Source: Siphonodentalium dalli
Taxonomy: Eukaryota > Mollusca > Scaphopoda > Gadilida > Siphonodentaliidae
Length of the DNA stretch: 64,000 bases
Direction: 5' to 3'
Assembly: GCA_032622095.1 (NCBI GenBank)
Contig: CP136062.1
Coordinates: forward strand, 160,948,875 to 161,012,874
Position 1 is the stretch's first letter. Every line of letters begins with the position of its first letter. Below are positions 1 through 11,459 of the stretch, piece by piece. A program made the translations under genes and the position numbers. The notes under the pieces were generated by a model, which was not told where the DNA came from, did not search any database, and saw only the letters and a list, made by a program, of their open reading frames with translations.

Positions 1-25
1 GAGTCGATTATTTAGACCATTACTG
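1..25. mobile_element. Family A MITE, right terminus only (cut by window edge)
   Basis: The first bases match the right arm of family A (GAGTCGATTATTTAG...CATTACTG) and are followed by TA. The rest of the element lies outside the window. Confidence 0.8.
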
Positions 26-92
26 TATTTGTTGTTCAATTTGTAGAATGAAGCAAACTTGTTATGGCATTCTTGTGAATTCATATATCCAA

Positions 93-122
93 TAAATTAT
101 TTTATTTTATTTTATTTTAAAA
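93..122. repeat. (ATTTT)n simple repeat, possible retroelement tail
   Basis: Short run of ATTTT units ending in A-rich sequence. It may be the 3' tail of an old retroposon whose body is not recognisable. Confidence 0.4.
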
Positions 123-294
123 TCTAGTGTTGTCAAAAAAAGTTGTGATTCAATCATTCCAACATTTAGATTTTATTTGAAATGCACAAATTTACTCACA
201 ATTTAGTATTAACAATTTTCTTACTGTTCATGAGTAGTTTTTCCTCAAGTGAATTCTCCAATAATGAAGTAAATAACACCAGCTGCTGCCTGGA

Positions 295-545
295 GACTCA
301 AAGTGTTATTTCGGTAGTTAATATGGAATTTCACTAGTTTTTCCAGTAGTTTATGTGGAATTTCACAAATATTCCCAGCGATTAATATTAAAATTCACAA
401 GTTTTTTCCAAAAGTTTTTGTGGAATTTCGCAAGATATTCTTAAGTATAAAATTGAAATTCACAAGTTTTTTCAATGGTTTGTTTGTAATAACACTTGTA
501 TTCCTAGCAGATAATATAGAATTTCACAAACTTTCCCAGCAGTGT
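295..545. repeat. Degenerate ~60-bp tandem repeat
   Basis: GGAATTTCACAAG-type words (ATTCACAAGTTTTTTC, GGAATTTCGCAAGATATTC, GAATTTCACAAACTTTCC) recur roughly every 55-65 bp. Strongly diverged, no coding capacity. Confidence 0.45.
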
Positions 546-1360
546 GTGTGTAGGAATTTCCGATTCATTGGAAAAATTGATCAGTTCTGAAGCATATAGA
601 GCCCCATCACTGAATGCCTCTACAATGAGATATCTCTCGATATCAGCCACACTCTCGCCTCTCAGACCAATCATATTCAGCGGTGTCTGTCCAATTCCTT
701 GTGAACGGAGATTTATCTCGTCCGAGGTTAACATGCGATCTGATATTAGAATAATTGCTATTCAGATATGCGGGATTTGTTCTACTCTGATGATGGAGTA
801 ATGTTTCCTGATCATTATGATTTGAAATACTGAGTTGCTTCTGTGATTAACACGTAGTTTATGATCGAACAATTGATTCTGATTTATACGATTATAGCTT
901 CTAGTTCTAATGATTATAATAGCAGTAATCAGCAGCACAACAATAACACCTGTGCTCCTGTTACTCCATCGTCACACAATAACAGGCATCAACACCTGTC
1001 GTGCATCCAGGTCCGATTCCAATATATTACCGCACACAATAAATCCACGTCCAATTCCAAGTTATTACTGCATCAATTGACAGTCAAATGACTTGCCGAT
1101 AGACTAATCCAGCGGCGTATTGATTTTCCCGTGGAATTTCTATCGTGTGCTTTTGACTTTGGATTTCTTCAGAACTGCTTCACGTCGTAAGATTTTAGTC
1201 TCAAGCTCCCTTAATAGATAATAAAACTGCTGAATGAATCAAGCCTTTCAGAATGTCTCCCTCTGCGGCCACATTAAGATCACAAATATTTCCGATGCGC
1301 GATGTATGGCATTTTGTACTGTTCTAGAATGTGTCCCCAGATGGATGGGCAATGAAACAA
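546..1360. other. No recognisable gene or named repeat
   Basis: Short spurious frames only. The words GTATGGCATTTTGTACT and CTAGAATGTGTCCCCAGATGG (about 1303-1342) recur near 2208-2275, so the right edge belongs to a diverged local repeat shared with 2.2-3.8 kb. Confidence 0.5.
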
Positions 1361-1760
1361 TTAACCCTTTACCCAACAAACTGGCCAAAAACGCCCAAAT
1401 AAAGCTGCAACAGCCTAAATTATCTTGGGTCTGTCTCAATAAAACCATACAAATATGGATATCATTGGAACCGGCTCATTGATCACATTGTGATGGTTAC
1501 AGTTATGCCCTGTGCCAATGCATTCTCTTATATATGCGAGTCGACCATAGGTCGCCTCGCATATATAAGAGAATGCATTGGCCTAAAAAAAATCTTTTTT
1601 TAACACTTTTTACCATTTTTTCTTACATTCTTTAACAATTTTATAATTTTTAATGTGTTAAGCCAATGCATTCTCTTATATATGCGAGGCGACCTATGGT
1701 CGACTCGCATATATAAGAGAATGCATTGGCACAGGGCCATTCTGTTGGGTAAAGGGTTAA
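1361..1760. mobile_element. Family P1 MITE (piggyBac-like, TTAA flanks)
   Basis: TTAACCCTTTACCCAACA on the left mirrors TGTTGGGTAAAGGGTTAA on the right. Inside are two copies of the CCAATGCATTCTC hairpin module (about 1508-1583 and 1664-1731) in opposite orientation around an AT-rich spacer. TTAA duplication and CCCTTT ends are the piggyBac signature. No coding capacity, so non-autonomous. The arm next to the left end (GGCCAAAAACG... to GGTTACAGTTATGCC) is unpaired, giving an asymmetric element as in the other P1 copies. Confidence 0.85.
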
Positions 1761-2326
1761 GTCTCTCAGGCTATGTTCAGAGTGTCTGCCTCATCATGCA
1801 GCTACAACCAAAGAGATAATGAAAGTGAAATGTGGTCAATTTTATTGAAATCGAAAAAAAATTGTGTTATTTGGTGATTTCATTGAAATTTGCGTTAACA
1901 GTATATTTCATCAGAATTTTTACTAAAAATATTTCAGTCAGACTGAATTCTCGTTGACATGATTCTGCAGAAATTCAACTAAATTTCACTTGAAAGTGGA
2001 CATAAAATTATTTCATTTGGGATTTTGAGAGTTTTGAATGAATTAAGATGATTGATAGAAGTAAATGTAAGCAGGAAAAGATTATAACTTAGGAAAAGAT
2101 CAGGAGCTGATTAAAATATATATAAAGTATTTGCTGAAATTTTGGTGAAAGAATATATTTTCTCCAGTGGAATATAACTAATATTTCCGATTCTCAACAT
2201 ATGGTATTTTATACTTCTCTAGAATGAGTTCCGAGATGGCTGAGAATATTCTCTAGAATGTGTCCCCAGATGGCCGAGCATATATTTCCGCTGTATGAAC
2301 TATGACATTTATGATCTCTTTAGTTA
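1761..2326. other. No gene; AT-rich spacer
   Basis: No credible reading frame. The last 150 bp contain the CTAGAATGTGTCCCCAGATGG words of the degenerate local repeat. Confidence 0.5.
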
Positions 2327-2526
2327 CAGTAATGCCCAAAGTACATGACCCTTTAACCACAGCAAAATTATGGGAAATTTTTCAGGATTTAGTCTGAAAT
2401 ATGGCTTGTTGCCATTCATCGGAAAGCTCTCGGATGAATGGCAACAAGCCATATTTCCGTCTAAATCCTGAAAAATTTCCTATAATTATGCTTTGGTTTA
2501 GGGGTCGATTATTCAGGACATTACTG
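2327..2526. mobile_element. Family A palindromic MITE
   Basis: TA-CAGTAATGCCC...GGACATTACTG-TA. The two arms are mirror images meeting near GGAAAGCTCTC at about 2420. This is a diverged copy (CATGACCC for the usual TCGACTCC). Confidence 0.85.
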
Positions 2527-2760
2527 TAGTTTATTGTCAGAATGGGGTAATTAAGTCTCTCAGAATCAAACTGCTCCGCAGATTCACGCTGGTGCATTAA
2601 ATATATCAGCAGATACTCTCAATGACTCCCACGATATCCTGAATGCCTCCCTAGATAGACATGAAGATTCCGAATATTTCTGATGTAAGACATGGGAATA
2701 CTCATCCAAAATTATCTCTGGATATTTAGAATTTCTCGCCTGATGTTCCGAATTTCTAAG

Positions 2761-2860
2761 TGAGAGCTTTCCGATGAATGGCAACAATTTCCGACTAAAT
2801 CCTGAAAAATTACCCATAATTCTGCTGTGGTTAAGGAGTCGTTTGTTTAGGGCATTACTG
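2761..2860. mobile_element. Family A MITE, right arm only
   Basis: Begins at the palindrome centre (GAGAGCTTTCCGATGAATGG) and ends GGGCATTACTG-TA. A 12-bp piece of the arm (around AAGCCATA) is missing. Left arm absent. Confidence 0.75.
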
Positions 2861-2959
2861 TAGTAAATATTTCATGTCTCCCTTGACCGAAACAGCTAGA
2901 CCACTGATATTGGCGATACTTACATACAGCTTTTTTGTACGTGTTCAGAATTTATCCCC

Positions 2960-3775
2960 TGCTATTTCTGATAGCATTTACATGTCTCTGTATTAATAAC
3001 ATATGACATTTCTGAACTCCTTTTACTGCACAACAGTATGTGACAAACAAATGGTGTTAGTTTATTGTCAGCTTACCTCCCCTTATATTCCAAATATTTT
3101 TCCTGATGCTCTGAATATCACGATTTCAAATAGCACTTATGTTTCACTGTATTAATTACATATGACATTTATGAACTCCTTTCACAACACAATGGTGTGG
3201 AGAAAACAAATAGTGTTAGTTTATTGTCAGCTTACCTCCCTTGATATTCCAAATGTTTTTTCAGAATGTCACGATTTCCAATAGCACATATATTTCACTG
3301 TATTCATTACCCGTGATGTTTCTGAATTCCTTTTATAGCACCACAATTGGATTCAGAGACAGATATATAGAGTTATATCCCCTGATATTCTGAATGTGTC
3401 CCTCGACCAAAATAGATCACTTATATTTGCGATACTTGACGTATGGCTTTTTTTGTATTACTTCAGAACGTGACCCAGATGTTCCGAATTTCTCACCCGA
3501 TATTCCGAATGTGACCCAATATTTCCGATAGCACTTATATTTTACTGTATTAACGAAGTATGGCTTTTATGAACTCCGTATACAGTATAATGGTATGTGG
3601 AGACAAAGAGTGCTATTTTATTGTCAGTGTACCTCCCACGATATTCCAGATATTTCTTCTGATGACTGCACGAGGAGCACCTATATTTCACTGTGTTACC
3701 TATGACGTTTCTGAACTCCTTTTACAACAAAATGGTGTGCTGAGCGACAAGTAGTGTTAGTTTATTGTCAGTATC
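2960..3775. repeat. Degenerate tandem array, unit ~150-165 bp
   Basis: Each unit carries a TTTCACTGTATTAATTACAT-like block, a GACATTTCTGAACTCCTTTT-like block and TTAGTTTATTGTCAG followed by TACCTCCC. These recur near 3060, 3220 and 3620, with partial units between. Divergence is high, so this is an old array. Confidence 0.6.
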
Positions 3776-4069
3776 CATATCACATCCAATCATATACAGT
3801 GCTGAGACAGGGAATGAGTTTAGACAAATGTACAGATTTGTCAGTTGCCGCACCACTGATATCCGCCTACACAAACGACAGTGATTGTCTCCTCGGAATT
3901 TAATCTTTTATTGGCAGTCGAAAGATAGCTTTCCTGGCGATATTATTTTAAGGAAATGAATTGATTTGCCGCTAGTTTCCTTGTAAGAAATATTTTATGA
4001 GGTAATTAGCTGTTGTCTTGTTCCATAGCGTTCTGCTCCATCAGTTAATATTGATGACTGAAGAGGTCT

Positions 4070-4213
4070 TCACTGAAATACACCACACCACTACAGATAT
4101 GTAATGTCGTGAGGCCAAAAAAAAATGGTCTTCACTAGAATACCCCACTACAGATAGATAGTGTCTTGAGTCAGTCGAAGTATCAGGTCATCACTAGAAT
4201 ACACGACTACAGA
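4070..4213. repeat. Short ~60-bp degenerate repeat, 3 copies
   Basis: GGTCTTCACTAGAATAC...CACTACAGATA recurs near 4075, 4130 and 4190. A family A MITE inserted directly after the last copy. Confidence 0.55.
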
Positions 4214-4215
4214 TA

Positions 4216-4413
4216 CAGTAATGCTCTAAATAATCGACTCCTTAACCACAGCAGAATTATGGGTAATTTTTCAGGATTTAGTCGGAAATATGGCTTTTTG
4301 CTCTCAGTGAGAGCTTTCCGATGAATGGCAACAAGCCATATTTCCGACTAAATCCTGAAAAATTACCCATAATTCTGCTGTGATTAAGGAGTCGATTATT
4401 TAGGGCATTACTG
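4216..4413. mobile_element. Family A palindromic MITE
   Basis: TA-CAGTAATGCTCTAAA...TTTAGGGCATTACTG-TA, arms nearly perfectly complementary, left arm missing about 12 bp near the centre. Confidence 0.88.
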
Positions 4414-4504
4414 TAGGTAATGTCCTTACAGATAACTAATAGTTGACATCAGTGAATATCATGCAGTTAGAAGCTGGTTTTCACGAGTCAGATTTTAGTT
4501 TTAT

Positions 4505-5365
4505 GTTAACGCCGAACCGTACGGAATCTGGTATGTCAAATGCCGAACCGTACAGAATCTGGTATGTCAAATGCCGAACCGTACGAAATCTGGTATGTCA
4601 AATGACGAACCGTACGGAATCTGGTATGTCAAATGACGAACCGTATGGAATCTGGTATGTCAAATGACGAACCAAACGGAATTTGGTATGTCAAATGCCG
4701 AACCGTACAGAATCTGGTATGTCAAATGACGAACCGTATGGAATCTGGTATGTCAAATGCCGAACCTTATGGAATCTGGTATGTCAAATGACGAACCGTA
4801 TGGAATCTGGTATGTCAAATGACGAACCATATGGAATCTGTTATGTCAAATGACGAACCATATGGAATCTGGTATGTCAAATGACGAACCGTATGGAATC
4901 TGGTATGTCAAATGACGAACTGTACGGAATCTGTTATGTCAAATGACGAACATGGAATCTGGTATGTCAAATGACAAACCGTATGGAATCTGTTATGTCA
5001 AATGCCGAACCGTATGGAATTTGGTATGTCAAATGACAAACATGGAATCTGGTATGTCAAATGACAAACCGTACGGAATCTGGTATGTCAATTGACGAAC
5101 CATACGGAATCTGGTATGTCAAATGACGAACCGTATGGAATCTTTTATGTCAAATGACAAACCGTGCGGAATCTGGTATGTTAAATGCCGAACCATATGG
5201 AATCTGTTATGTCAAATGACGAACCGTACGGAATCTTTTATGTTAAATGCCGAACCTTGTGGAATCTGTTATGTCAAATGCCAAACCGTACGGAATCTGG
5301 TTTTCCCCAAGTCGATCAGAATTTAGTTTTTTGTCAACGACCGAACTGTACGGAATTTGGTTAAT
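4505..5365. repeat. Tandem array, 31-bp unit, ~27 copies
   Basis: Consensus AATGACGAACCGTATGGAATC plus TGGTATGTCA, with two main variants (ATGCCG / ATGACG and GTACGG / GTATGG) mixed along the array. Two units are shortened by deletion near AACATGGAATC (about 4948, 5040). Because 31 is not a multiple of 3 each frame drifts, and the short open frames seen here are artefacts. The end units become diverged (TTTTCCCCAAGTCG). Confidence 0.92.
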
Positions 5366-5707
5366 TATCACTTTATAAGACTACACATAGATGTCTTCAA
5401 TATTCATTCATTTTACCTCAGTTTAAATTAGAAGCTGGTATTCACATGAGTCAGTTTTTACAGAAAATAGGTGTTTTGCATCTCATGTAAAATTAGTCCA
5501 GGTTACTGAACTAATTCCATCCACTTGGTAACAAAGACGACAATTATAGTTGTTTGTATTGTGCATGCAAATTACTAAAATCAAATTCACCTAATAACAG
5601 AAAATTGGTTCCCTGTAGAATCGCCTGTTATTGATAGAATTGTCTTGGTTACAGAGTGAATCTTGCTCAATGGATGTAAATCTGATTCGGAATAGAGTGA
5701 CCTATTA
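5366..5707. other. No gene recognised
   Basis: AT-rich spacer; GAAGCTGGTATTCACATGAGTCAG (about 5433) echoes the sequence just left of the 31-bp array (about 4470). Confidence 0.4.
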
Positions 5708-5888
5708 CAGTAATGCTCTAAATAATCGACTCCTTAACCACAGCAGAATTATGGGTAACTTTTCAGGATTTAGTCGGAAATATGGCTTGTTGCCATTCAT
5801 CGGAAATCTCTCAGGGAGAGCTTTCCGATGAATGGCAACAAGCATAATTCTGCTGTGGTTAAGAATTCGATTACTTAGAGCATTACTG
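5708..5888. mobile_element. Family A MITE with shortened right arm
   Basis: TA-CAGTAATGCTC...GAGCATTACTG-TA. The right arm jumps from AACAAGC to ATAATTCTGCTG, losing about 34 bp. Confidence 0.85.
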
Positions 5889-5919
5889 TAGCTCTCTAAC
5901 TCACAAAGTTCAACTCACT

Positions 5920-6305
5920 CATGATCTGTGAAACAAATGGAATCCGGTTTTCGCCAGAGTGGTTGGTTATAGATTGTTGTGTTGCACACAGAGTTGATTG
6001 CCGGGTCATGCAGTGCCTCAGTGAATGAAGTCTGGTCCTGAACAATGTCGCCTGTTATCGATAGATGTTGCGGTTTCTGAATTCACATCAGTTACATTCA
6101 CTTAATGAACAGAATTTGGTCATTGGCAATCTCTGCGGTAACTCACTAATTTCAAATCTGTGAAACAAATCGAATCCGGTTTTCAGCAGAGTTGACGGTT
6201 ATAGATTGTTGTGTTGCACATAGAGTTAATCACCGGGCCTGTTTTCAGCAGAGTTGACGGTTATAGATTGTTGTGTTGCACATAGAGTTAATCACCGGGG
6301 CATGC
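5920..6305. repeat. Local tandem duplications
   Basis: TATAGATTGTTGTGTTGCAC with flanks GAATCCGGTTTTC and CCGGG occurs at about 5960, 6190 and 6255. The last two are a near-identical 62-bp tandem duplication; the first is diverged by about 15%. Confidence 0.7.
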
Positions 6306-6597
6306 AGTACATTAGAGATGCCGTAGATTTCTCCCGCTCGAATTGTAAAGCTGTCTGCCTCGTATTGATGAATGTTATCCTGTGCACTCTCAGAGACAAT
6401 AGCGCTCATTGAGGTTCGTTTAGAATGAGACTACTGATGAATAAATCGGCGTCTTTTGATCTATAACAAGCGCATGCAGTACTCCACCTGTAAAGAAATT
6501 AAATAAGTCGTGAGATTTATTTCTGATTAGTGGCCTGCGAGACCCGACAATCAGCTGCGTCAAATGTATTTTGTGGTGTGGCAACCCTTGTGTCATT
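6306..6597. other. No gene recognised
   Basis: Nothing beyond short spurious frames. Confidence 0.4.
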
Positions 6598-7167
6598 TAG
6601 GGTTGGGGTAATCATAACCAGTAATCATAATGAAAGTAATCAATTAATCAGTAATCATGAATTTTTTTTATTACAAGTAATCGATTACTTTCAAATGTAC
6701 CTGTAATCATGATTACATTTTGATTACTTTTACTAAAACATCCATACGGATGGCTATTGGATACACATAGTCTCACATTGTAGTACTGTGGAGTGTGCAC
6801 AGATACAAACAACATATCAGAAAGTTAGCCCATTTTTTTCATGTGGTAAACTCACTGGTAAACTGTGTACATTCTGGCAGTGGACACAGAAAACACACAA
6901 TTTCTGAAATGTTGAATACAGCATGTATGGCAATATACGTATGATACAGACAATGTAATGTTATAATATGAATAAAATAGGCTGGCCAACTTCAATTAGG
7001 ATTAAATATTATTGGGACTACTGCAGACAATGGCTGTAGAGTCACACTGGTACAATAGGGCTAATTAACTGAACAAATCAGGTGTGATGCACATCGGTAG
7101 ACCTAATTAAATCAAAAGTAATTGTAATCGTAATCAATTACATTGGCATGTAATCGCCCCAACCCTG
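6598..7167. mobile_element. hAT-like non-autonomous element
   Basis: Ends TAGGGTTGGGG and CCCCAACCCTG are inverted. Flanks GTGTCATT (6590-6597) and GTGTCAAT (7168-7175) fit an 8-bp duplication with one change. Subterminal regions carry many GTAATC/GATTAC words in both orientations, a layout typical of hAT elements. No transposase. Confidence 0.75.
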
Positions 7168-7251
7168 GTGTCAATTTTATTTTACGTGATGCATGTTATA
7201 TTTTTTATTCATGTAATTGTGATTCTTTGATTATATATAACATGCTATGCA

Positions 7252-7691
7252 CAAGCCTGCAAACCTAATGTCTGTCATTTGCAAAATGAGGTCCCCAGAG
7301 GGGTGAATTTAGTGATGCTATCCCACAGAGTGAGCTAGCATCACCAAATTCACCCTCCAGGGACCTCATTCTGCTTTAGGCCTCATCTTCTGGGAAGTAT
7401 TGATAGACTCAATTTAATGTTATTTTTATTTAATTTTTTTTCTTCTGGAAAGTTTCTATATCCCCTAATTTGCAAAAGATAAATTGCATAATGCCAGTAT
7501 AAAATAAATGCTAGATTTACATCCCACATGACCCTATTTTTAGTCCCATCCTGAATTTATTTTTATTTTGATATAAACTTTTTTTGTCATGCCTTAACCC
7601 TTTGAGTGCCAAGGGCCGATCTCATCGGTCCTAAACCTACAAAATAAGTCTGTTAAAGAATATAAGAATAAATGATTAAAATTGTAAAAAA

Positions 7692-7724
<33 letters not shown>

Positions 7725-8228
7725 CAATTGTTAGGCCAATGCATTCTCTTATATATGCGAGGCGACCTATGGTCGACTCGCATATATAAGAGAATGCATT
7801 GGCACAGGGTATATGGGTTGATAAAAAAATCAACCTGGCACTCAAAGGGTTAACTGTCAGATTACATTTTTGATGATGCATTAATTAATCTATTGTGATA
7901 GAATTGGATAATCTAAACTACTTTGTATTATATAAGATAGGATTCAAGCTGCTTCAATATCGAGAACCATGACCATTTATGTTAGGAAGAATAAAATATA
8001 TAACATAAAATTTGCCATTCCGCCCCATTTTTCTGAAAAAGTTGGATGTAAATCTAGAAATTTATTTATATTATCAAGGTGACTAATGGGTGAACATCAC
8101 CAACTTCAACCTGACTCCAGTCTCCCATAGCAGTTCAGGTCTAAGCAGAATGAGGTTCCCAGAGGGTGAATTTGGTGACACTGAATTCACCCTCTGGGGA
8201 CCTCATGCAATCTGCAAATGGCAGATTT
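7252..8228. mobile_element. Family C foldback (hAT-like), split by later insertions
   Basis: Left arm CAAGCCTGCAAAC...GTCATTTGCAAAATGAGGTC with its hairpin partner is at 7252-7372. The central strand runs to about 7490, then about 585 bp of foreign DNA (including a P2 MITE). The C sequence resumes near 8076 (AGGTGACTAATGGGTGAACA) through the right hairpin. The distal right end is eroded. Confidence 0.75.
7594..7853. mobile_element. Family P2 MITE (piggyBac-like), nested in family C
   Basis: TTAACCCTTTGAGTGCC left, GGCACTCAAAGGGTTAA right. It holds one CCAATGCATTCTC hairpin module (7737-7802) and a 30-bp A-run. The left-hand subterminal GGCCGATCTCATCGGTCC is itself a small palindrome. Confidence 0.88.
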
Positions 8229-8403
8229 GAGCAAAAATAATGTTTTATTCCAAAATGAAAAAAATGGCGATATTTATGGCTGATTGGTGGTCAGTAGTCT
8301 CTGCCAAATGACTTAATTACGAGGTGCTGTAGTCATCATGTCAAATGTGTTCTACCCCCCCCCAGTAGCATTGATGGCTGGAGTCATTGTCACAAGGTAT
8401 CAA

Positions 8404-8602
8404 TCACATTCGTAGCCAGCTTTTCACATCGGTCACAAGTGTAGCCAGCTTTTCAATGGTCATCACATTCATAGCCAGCTTTTCACATCGGTCACAAGTG
8501 TAGCCAGCTTTTCAATGGTGATCACATTCATAGCCAGCTTTTCACATCGGTCACAAGTGTAGCCAGCTTTTCAATGGTGATCACATTCATAGCCAGCTTT
8601 TC
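8404..8602. repeat. 59-bp tandem repeat, ~3.4 copies
   Basis: Unit contains GTAGCCAGCTTTTCAATGGT and CATAGCCAGCTTTTCACATC, i.e. two ~30-bp half-units diverged from one ancestor. An inverted relative (AAAAGCTGGCT) is at 61665-61760. Confidence 0.85.
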
Positions 8603-8775
8603 GTTCATGCGGACCTATTGAACGAGACTAATTGTTTGGCTAATTACATTTTTGAGTAGATAAATGAAAAACACCTTACATATTAAAGGAAAGAATAAAT
8701 AAATATTAGTTTATCATTTATAGACCTAAGATTTTCTATCAAGGTCACGAAATTTCTCGAGTTCTATACATTTAA

Positions 8776-9110
8776 CTTAACCCTTTCTGTATTGCAGTTC
8801 GGTCCAACTTTTTTTTTAAAGTTACGCCTCATTTTCGACTTATTTTCGACTTAGAAAATTCTGTCCGACTTAATAACTTTAACAAATATGAACCGATTTC
8901 AATAATTTTTGGTATACATGCTTCTCACAATACCCTCTCTACATGATGCGGTTAGGGATTGGCTCAGACTGTTTTTCGTAATATTACAATTCATTTTCGA
9001 CTTATTTTGACTTTGAAAATTCTGTCCGACTTAATAACATTAACAAATATGAATAATTTTTTCTGTACAAGCTTCTTGTGACACCATATCGATATAATTA
9101 GTCCGAATTT
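8776..9110. repeat. TTAACCCTTTCTG end and ~160-bp tandem duplication
   Basis: TTAACCCTTTCTGTATT (8776) resembles the P-family termini, but no right end is visible. Inside, TTCGACTTATTTTCGACTTA...AACAAATATGAA occurs twice (about 8830 and 8993). Confidence 0.5.
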
Positions 9111-9573
9111 TTCTTTAAAGTTAAAAATCTTTTTTGTTGGGTTTACGGATAATGCTGGTTGAATTTGCCACGGTGGGGGTATGCTTAGCACGTGAGTGCA
9201 CACCTTTTGTTTAAATATATTTTTCAGAGGCCGATATTAAGTTTAAAGTCAGTTTATTTTTGTATGGTGGTTTTATGTGCAGAAACAGAATCTTTTTTGT
9301 TAACCTAGACACAAAAGACCCTCCCTCACCACTTTGCCACAATGCATTTTTATACTCCAATCAATTATTGTCGTGCTTTCCTAAACGTTTCAAGTGTGCG
9401 GCTAAGTCTACTTGAAACAGTTCCTGCCATTAGTTTGTAATTTAGAGCTTCCCACAGCTAACCGATCAATCATTGTTTCATCTCAGCTTCAATCTATGTA
9501 ACTATCGATCGTTTTGTATATTATAAAATTGTCATGTTGTCACATCACATGAGTGGGGTAGACTTGGCATGTA
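9111..9573. other. No gene recognised
   Basis: AT-rich, no repeats matched to others in the window. Confidence 0.4.
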
Positions 9574-9786
9574 CAGTAATGCCCTAATTAATCGACTCCT
9601 TAACCACAGCAGAATTATGGGTAACTTTTCAGGATTTAGTCGGAAATATGGCTTGTTGCCATTCATCGGAAAGCTCTCGGGGAGAGCTTTCCGATGAATG
9701 GCAACAAGCCATATTTCCGACTAAATCCTGAAAAGTTACCCATAATTCTGCTGTGGTTAAGGAGTCGATTACTTAGAGCATTACTG
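9574..9786. mobile_element. Family A palindromic MITE, full length
   Basis: TA-CAGTAATGCCCTAATTA...CATTACTG-TA, 213 bp, with arms complementary over nearly their whole length, meeting at GAAAGCTCTCGGGGAGAGCTT. One of the best preserved copies and a good reference for the family. Confidence 0.92.
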
Positions 9787-9947
9787 TACTGGCACATGAT
9801 CATTGATGCTGCATCTGCACAGATCCCATCATGAAAGGGTTTAGACTTCTCGTCAAACCATGCACTCTATCAGTAATAATATCATGGGAAAGTGAGAATA
9901 ATATTTATGTGTTGGTTTTACATGCTTTTATTCGGAATCATTATTCA

Positions 9948-9990
9948 CTAAATTCACCCGCTGAGAACCTCATTCTGTTTAGGCCTCCAT
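9948..9990. mobile_element. Family C fragment
   Basis: CACTAAATTCACCCGCTGAG AACCTCATTCTG TTTAGGCCTCC is one arm of the C internal hairpin; both ends are lost. Confidence 0.55.
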
Positions 9991-10200
9991 GGGCGTAGCC
10001 AGCCAGGGTTCGACGGGTTCGGATGAACCCGCCCTTGAAAAAAGAGGTACCCTCGTCGCCTGACTTCCAGGGTTCTGTCGACAGATCGTTGGCTCGGGCA
10101 ACTTGGGGGTTCGCTAAGTTAATGCATGAACCCCCGAAGTTGCCCGAGCCAACGAACCGTGGAAATCAGCCGACGAGGTCACTTAAGCAGTCGACAAAGG
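9988..10200. repeat. GC-richer element with a 66-bp palindrome
   Basis: Begins CATGGGCGTAGCCAGCC, an end seen on DNA transposons of several animal groups. The stretch 10088-10153 is an inverted repeat (GTTGGCTCGGGCAACTTGGG / its complement) around TAATGCATG. Outer TCGTCG... and ...CGACGA words near 10051 and 10171 also face each other. Superfamily not determined. Confidence 0.55.
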
Positions 10201-10660
10201 CATGATTGGCCTATACTAGATTATATTATTTCACATTAAATTGAGGTCCGTATAATGTTTCAGTGAAATCTACATATCTCTCTCTCAATTAAATTTAAGT
10301 GACGCTGTATGAATGTGTGCATGTCAAACTTGTTTTCACAGTTATTGGCAATTATGAGCGAATAGACACACTGTATGCAAACACTACATGACTACATGTA
10401 TATATAGGGTTCAATTTTGGGTGTCAAGTTGTGTTCCTGTGTGGTCACGTATAGTATATATATCGGGGACGATGCTTACATTTCGAGGGTTCGAACAGTT
10501 TCTTGACATGAAGTCCCCCCCCCCAAACAGGGTTTTCCTTGAAGTCCCAGTCATATCAACCAAAAAGGAGCAAATTATTAGTTGGTGGGATGTCAATTAA
10601 AACCTTGATGTACATGTATGGGACTGAATATGCCCAGTATAATTTTCGATAGATCAGATA
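10201..10660. other. No gene recognised
   Basis: AT-rich with TATATA stretches and a C-run at 10515. Confidence 0.4.
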
Positions 10661-10664
10661 TAGC

Positions 10665-10825
10665 CCCAGGGTGTGAACAGCACGTTAGTCCGATGGTTTG
10701 ATTACAGGCCGGGGTACAGCGCGCTAGTCCCGAGACACTCACAGGGTTCAATAGTCCGATGGTTCAAGGATACGATAATCTGAGGGTGCGACATCCGAGG
10801 GTTCAATATCCCGAGTGTCCATTAG
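10665..10825. repeat. Degenerate GGTTCAAT/AGTCCGATGG short repeat
   Basis: Words such as TTAGTCCGATGGTTTGA, GGTTCAATAGTCCGATGG, GTGCGACATCCGAGG and GGTTCAATATCCCGAG recur every 15-45 bp. GC-richer than the surroundings. Confidence 0.5.
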
Positions 10826-11170
10826 CGGAACGTGGCGCCGGGGGTTTGCGGGCCTACCCAAACTCTGTTAAAAATTCCAGTTGGCATGCAATAGGTCAGG
10901 GTTATAGATTACATGTATACATGTATATATAATAAGTCAAATACAGTTTGTTCATGCATATATGTATAGGAAAATAAATATGCAGGTCATTCCAAGCTTT
11001 ACATATCATGTTCTGCATGCATATATATCTATATAACGACCATGGGCTATATATGCAATGAGTGATTGACTCGTTCAATTCCATATATTATATAGCCCAC
11101 TTCAGTCAATAACATACAATTTTAGTGTATGCTTATTTTTTCCGGGGGGAGACCCCTCGGACACCACCTG
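10826..11170. other. No gene recognised
   Basis: TATATA-rich spacer. Confidence 0.4.
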
Positions 11171-11171
11171 C

Positions 11172-11430
11172 GTGATTGAAGTTCCCCAGTTGATGTTGGT
11201 GATGTTCACCCATTAGTCACCGCGATTATGCATTTTATCTTCTGCAAATTAGGGGATATAGGGGACTGAACAGAAGGGGAAAAAGTAAGTGAAAACAATG
11301 TTAATTTGAGACTATAGATACTTCCCAGAAGTTGGGGTCTAAGCAGAACACAGTTGGCTAGAATCACTAAATTCAACCTTTGGGGACCTCTTTCTGCGAA
11401 TTTCAGACACACTATTTCCAGGCTTGTACT
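11172..11430. mobile_element. Family C, right part only
   Basis: Matches the C core from ATTGAAGTTCCCCAGTTGA to the right end CACTATTTCCAGGCTTG. The right hairpin has lost its first arm. Confidence 0.7.
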
Positions 11431-11459
11431 CTACCAGTACATGCCGCTATTTAGCTCCA

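Noticed and set aside
1508-1583. Hairpins of the CCAATGCATTC module as microRNA genes
   Set aside because: They are parts of multi-copy MITEs with near-perfect stems. Without small-RNA data there is no reason to call a miRNA.
4443-5326. Small proteins with NRTESGMSNDEPYG repeats
   Set aside because: 31-bp units shift frame every copy; only short chance frames result.
8404-8602. CRISPR array at the 59-bp repeats
   Set aside because: The whole 59 bp is repeated, including the would-be spacers; eukaryotic minisatellite.
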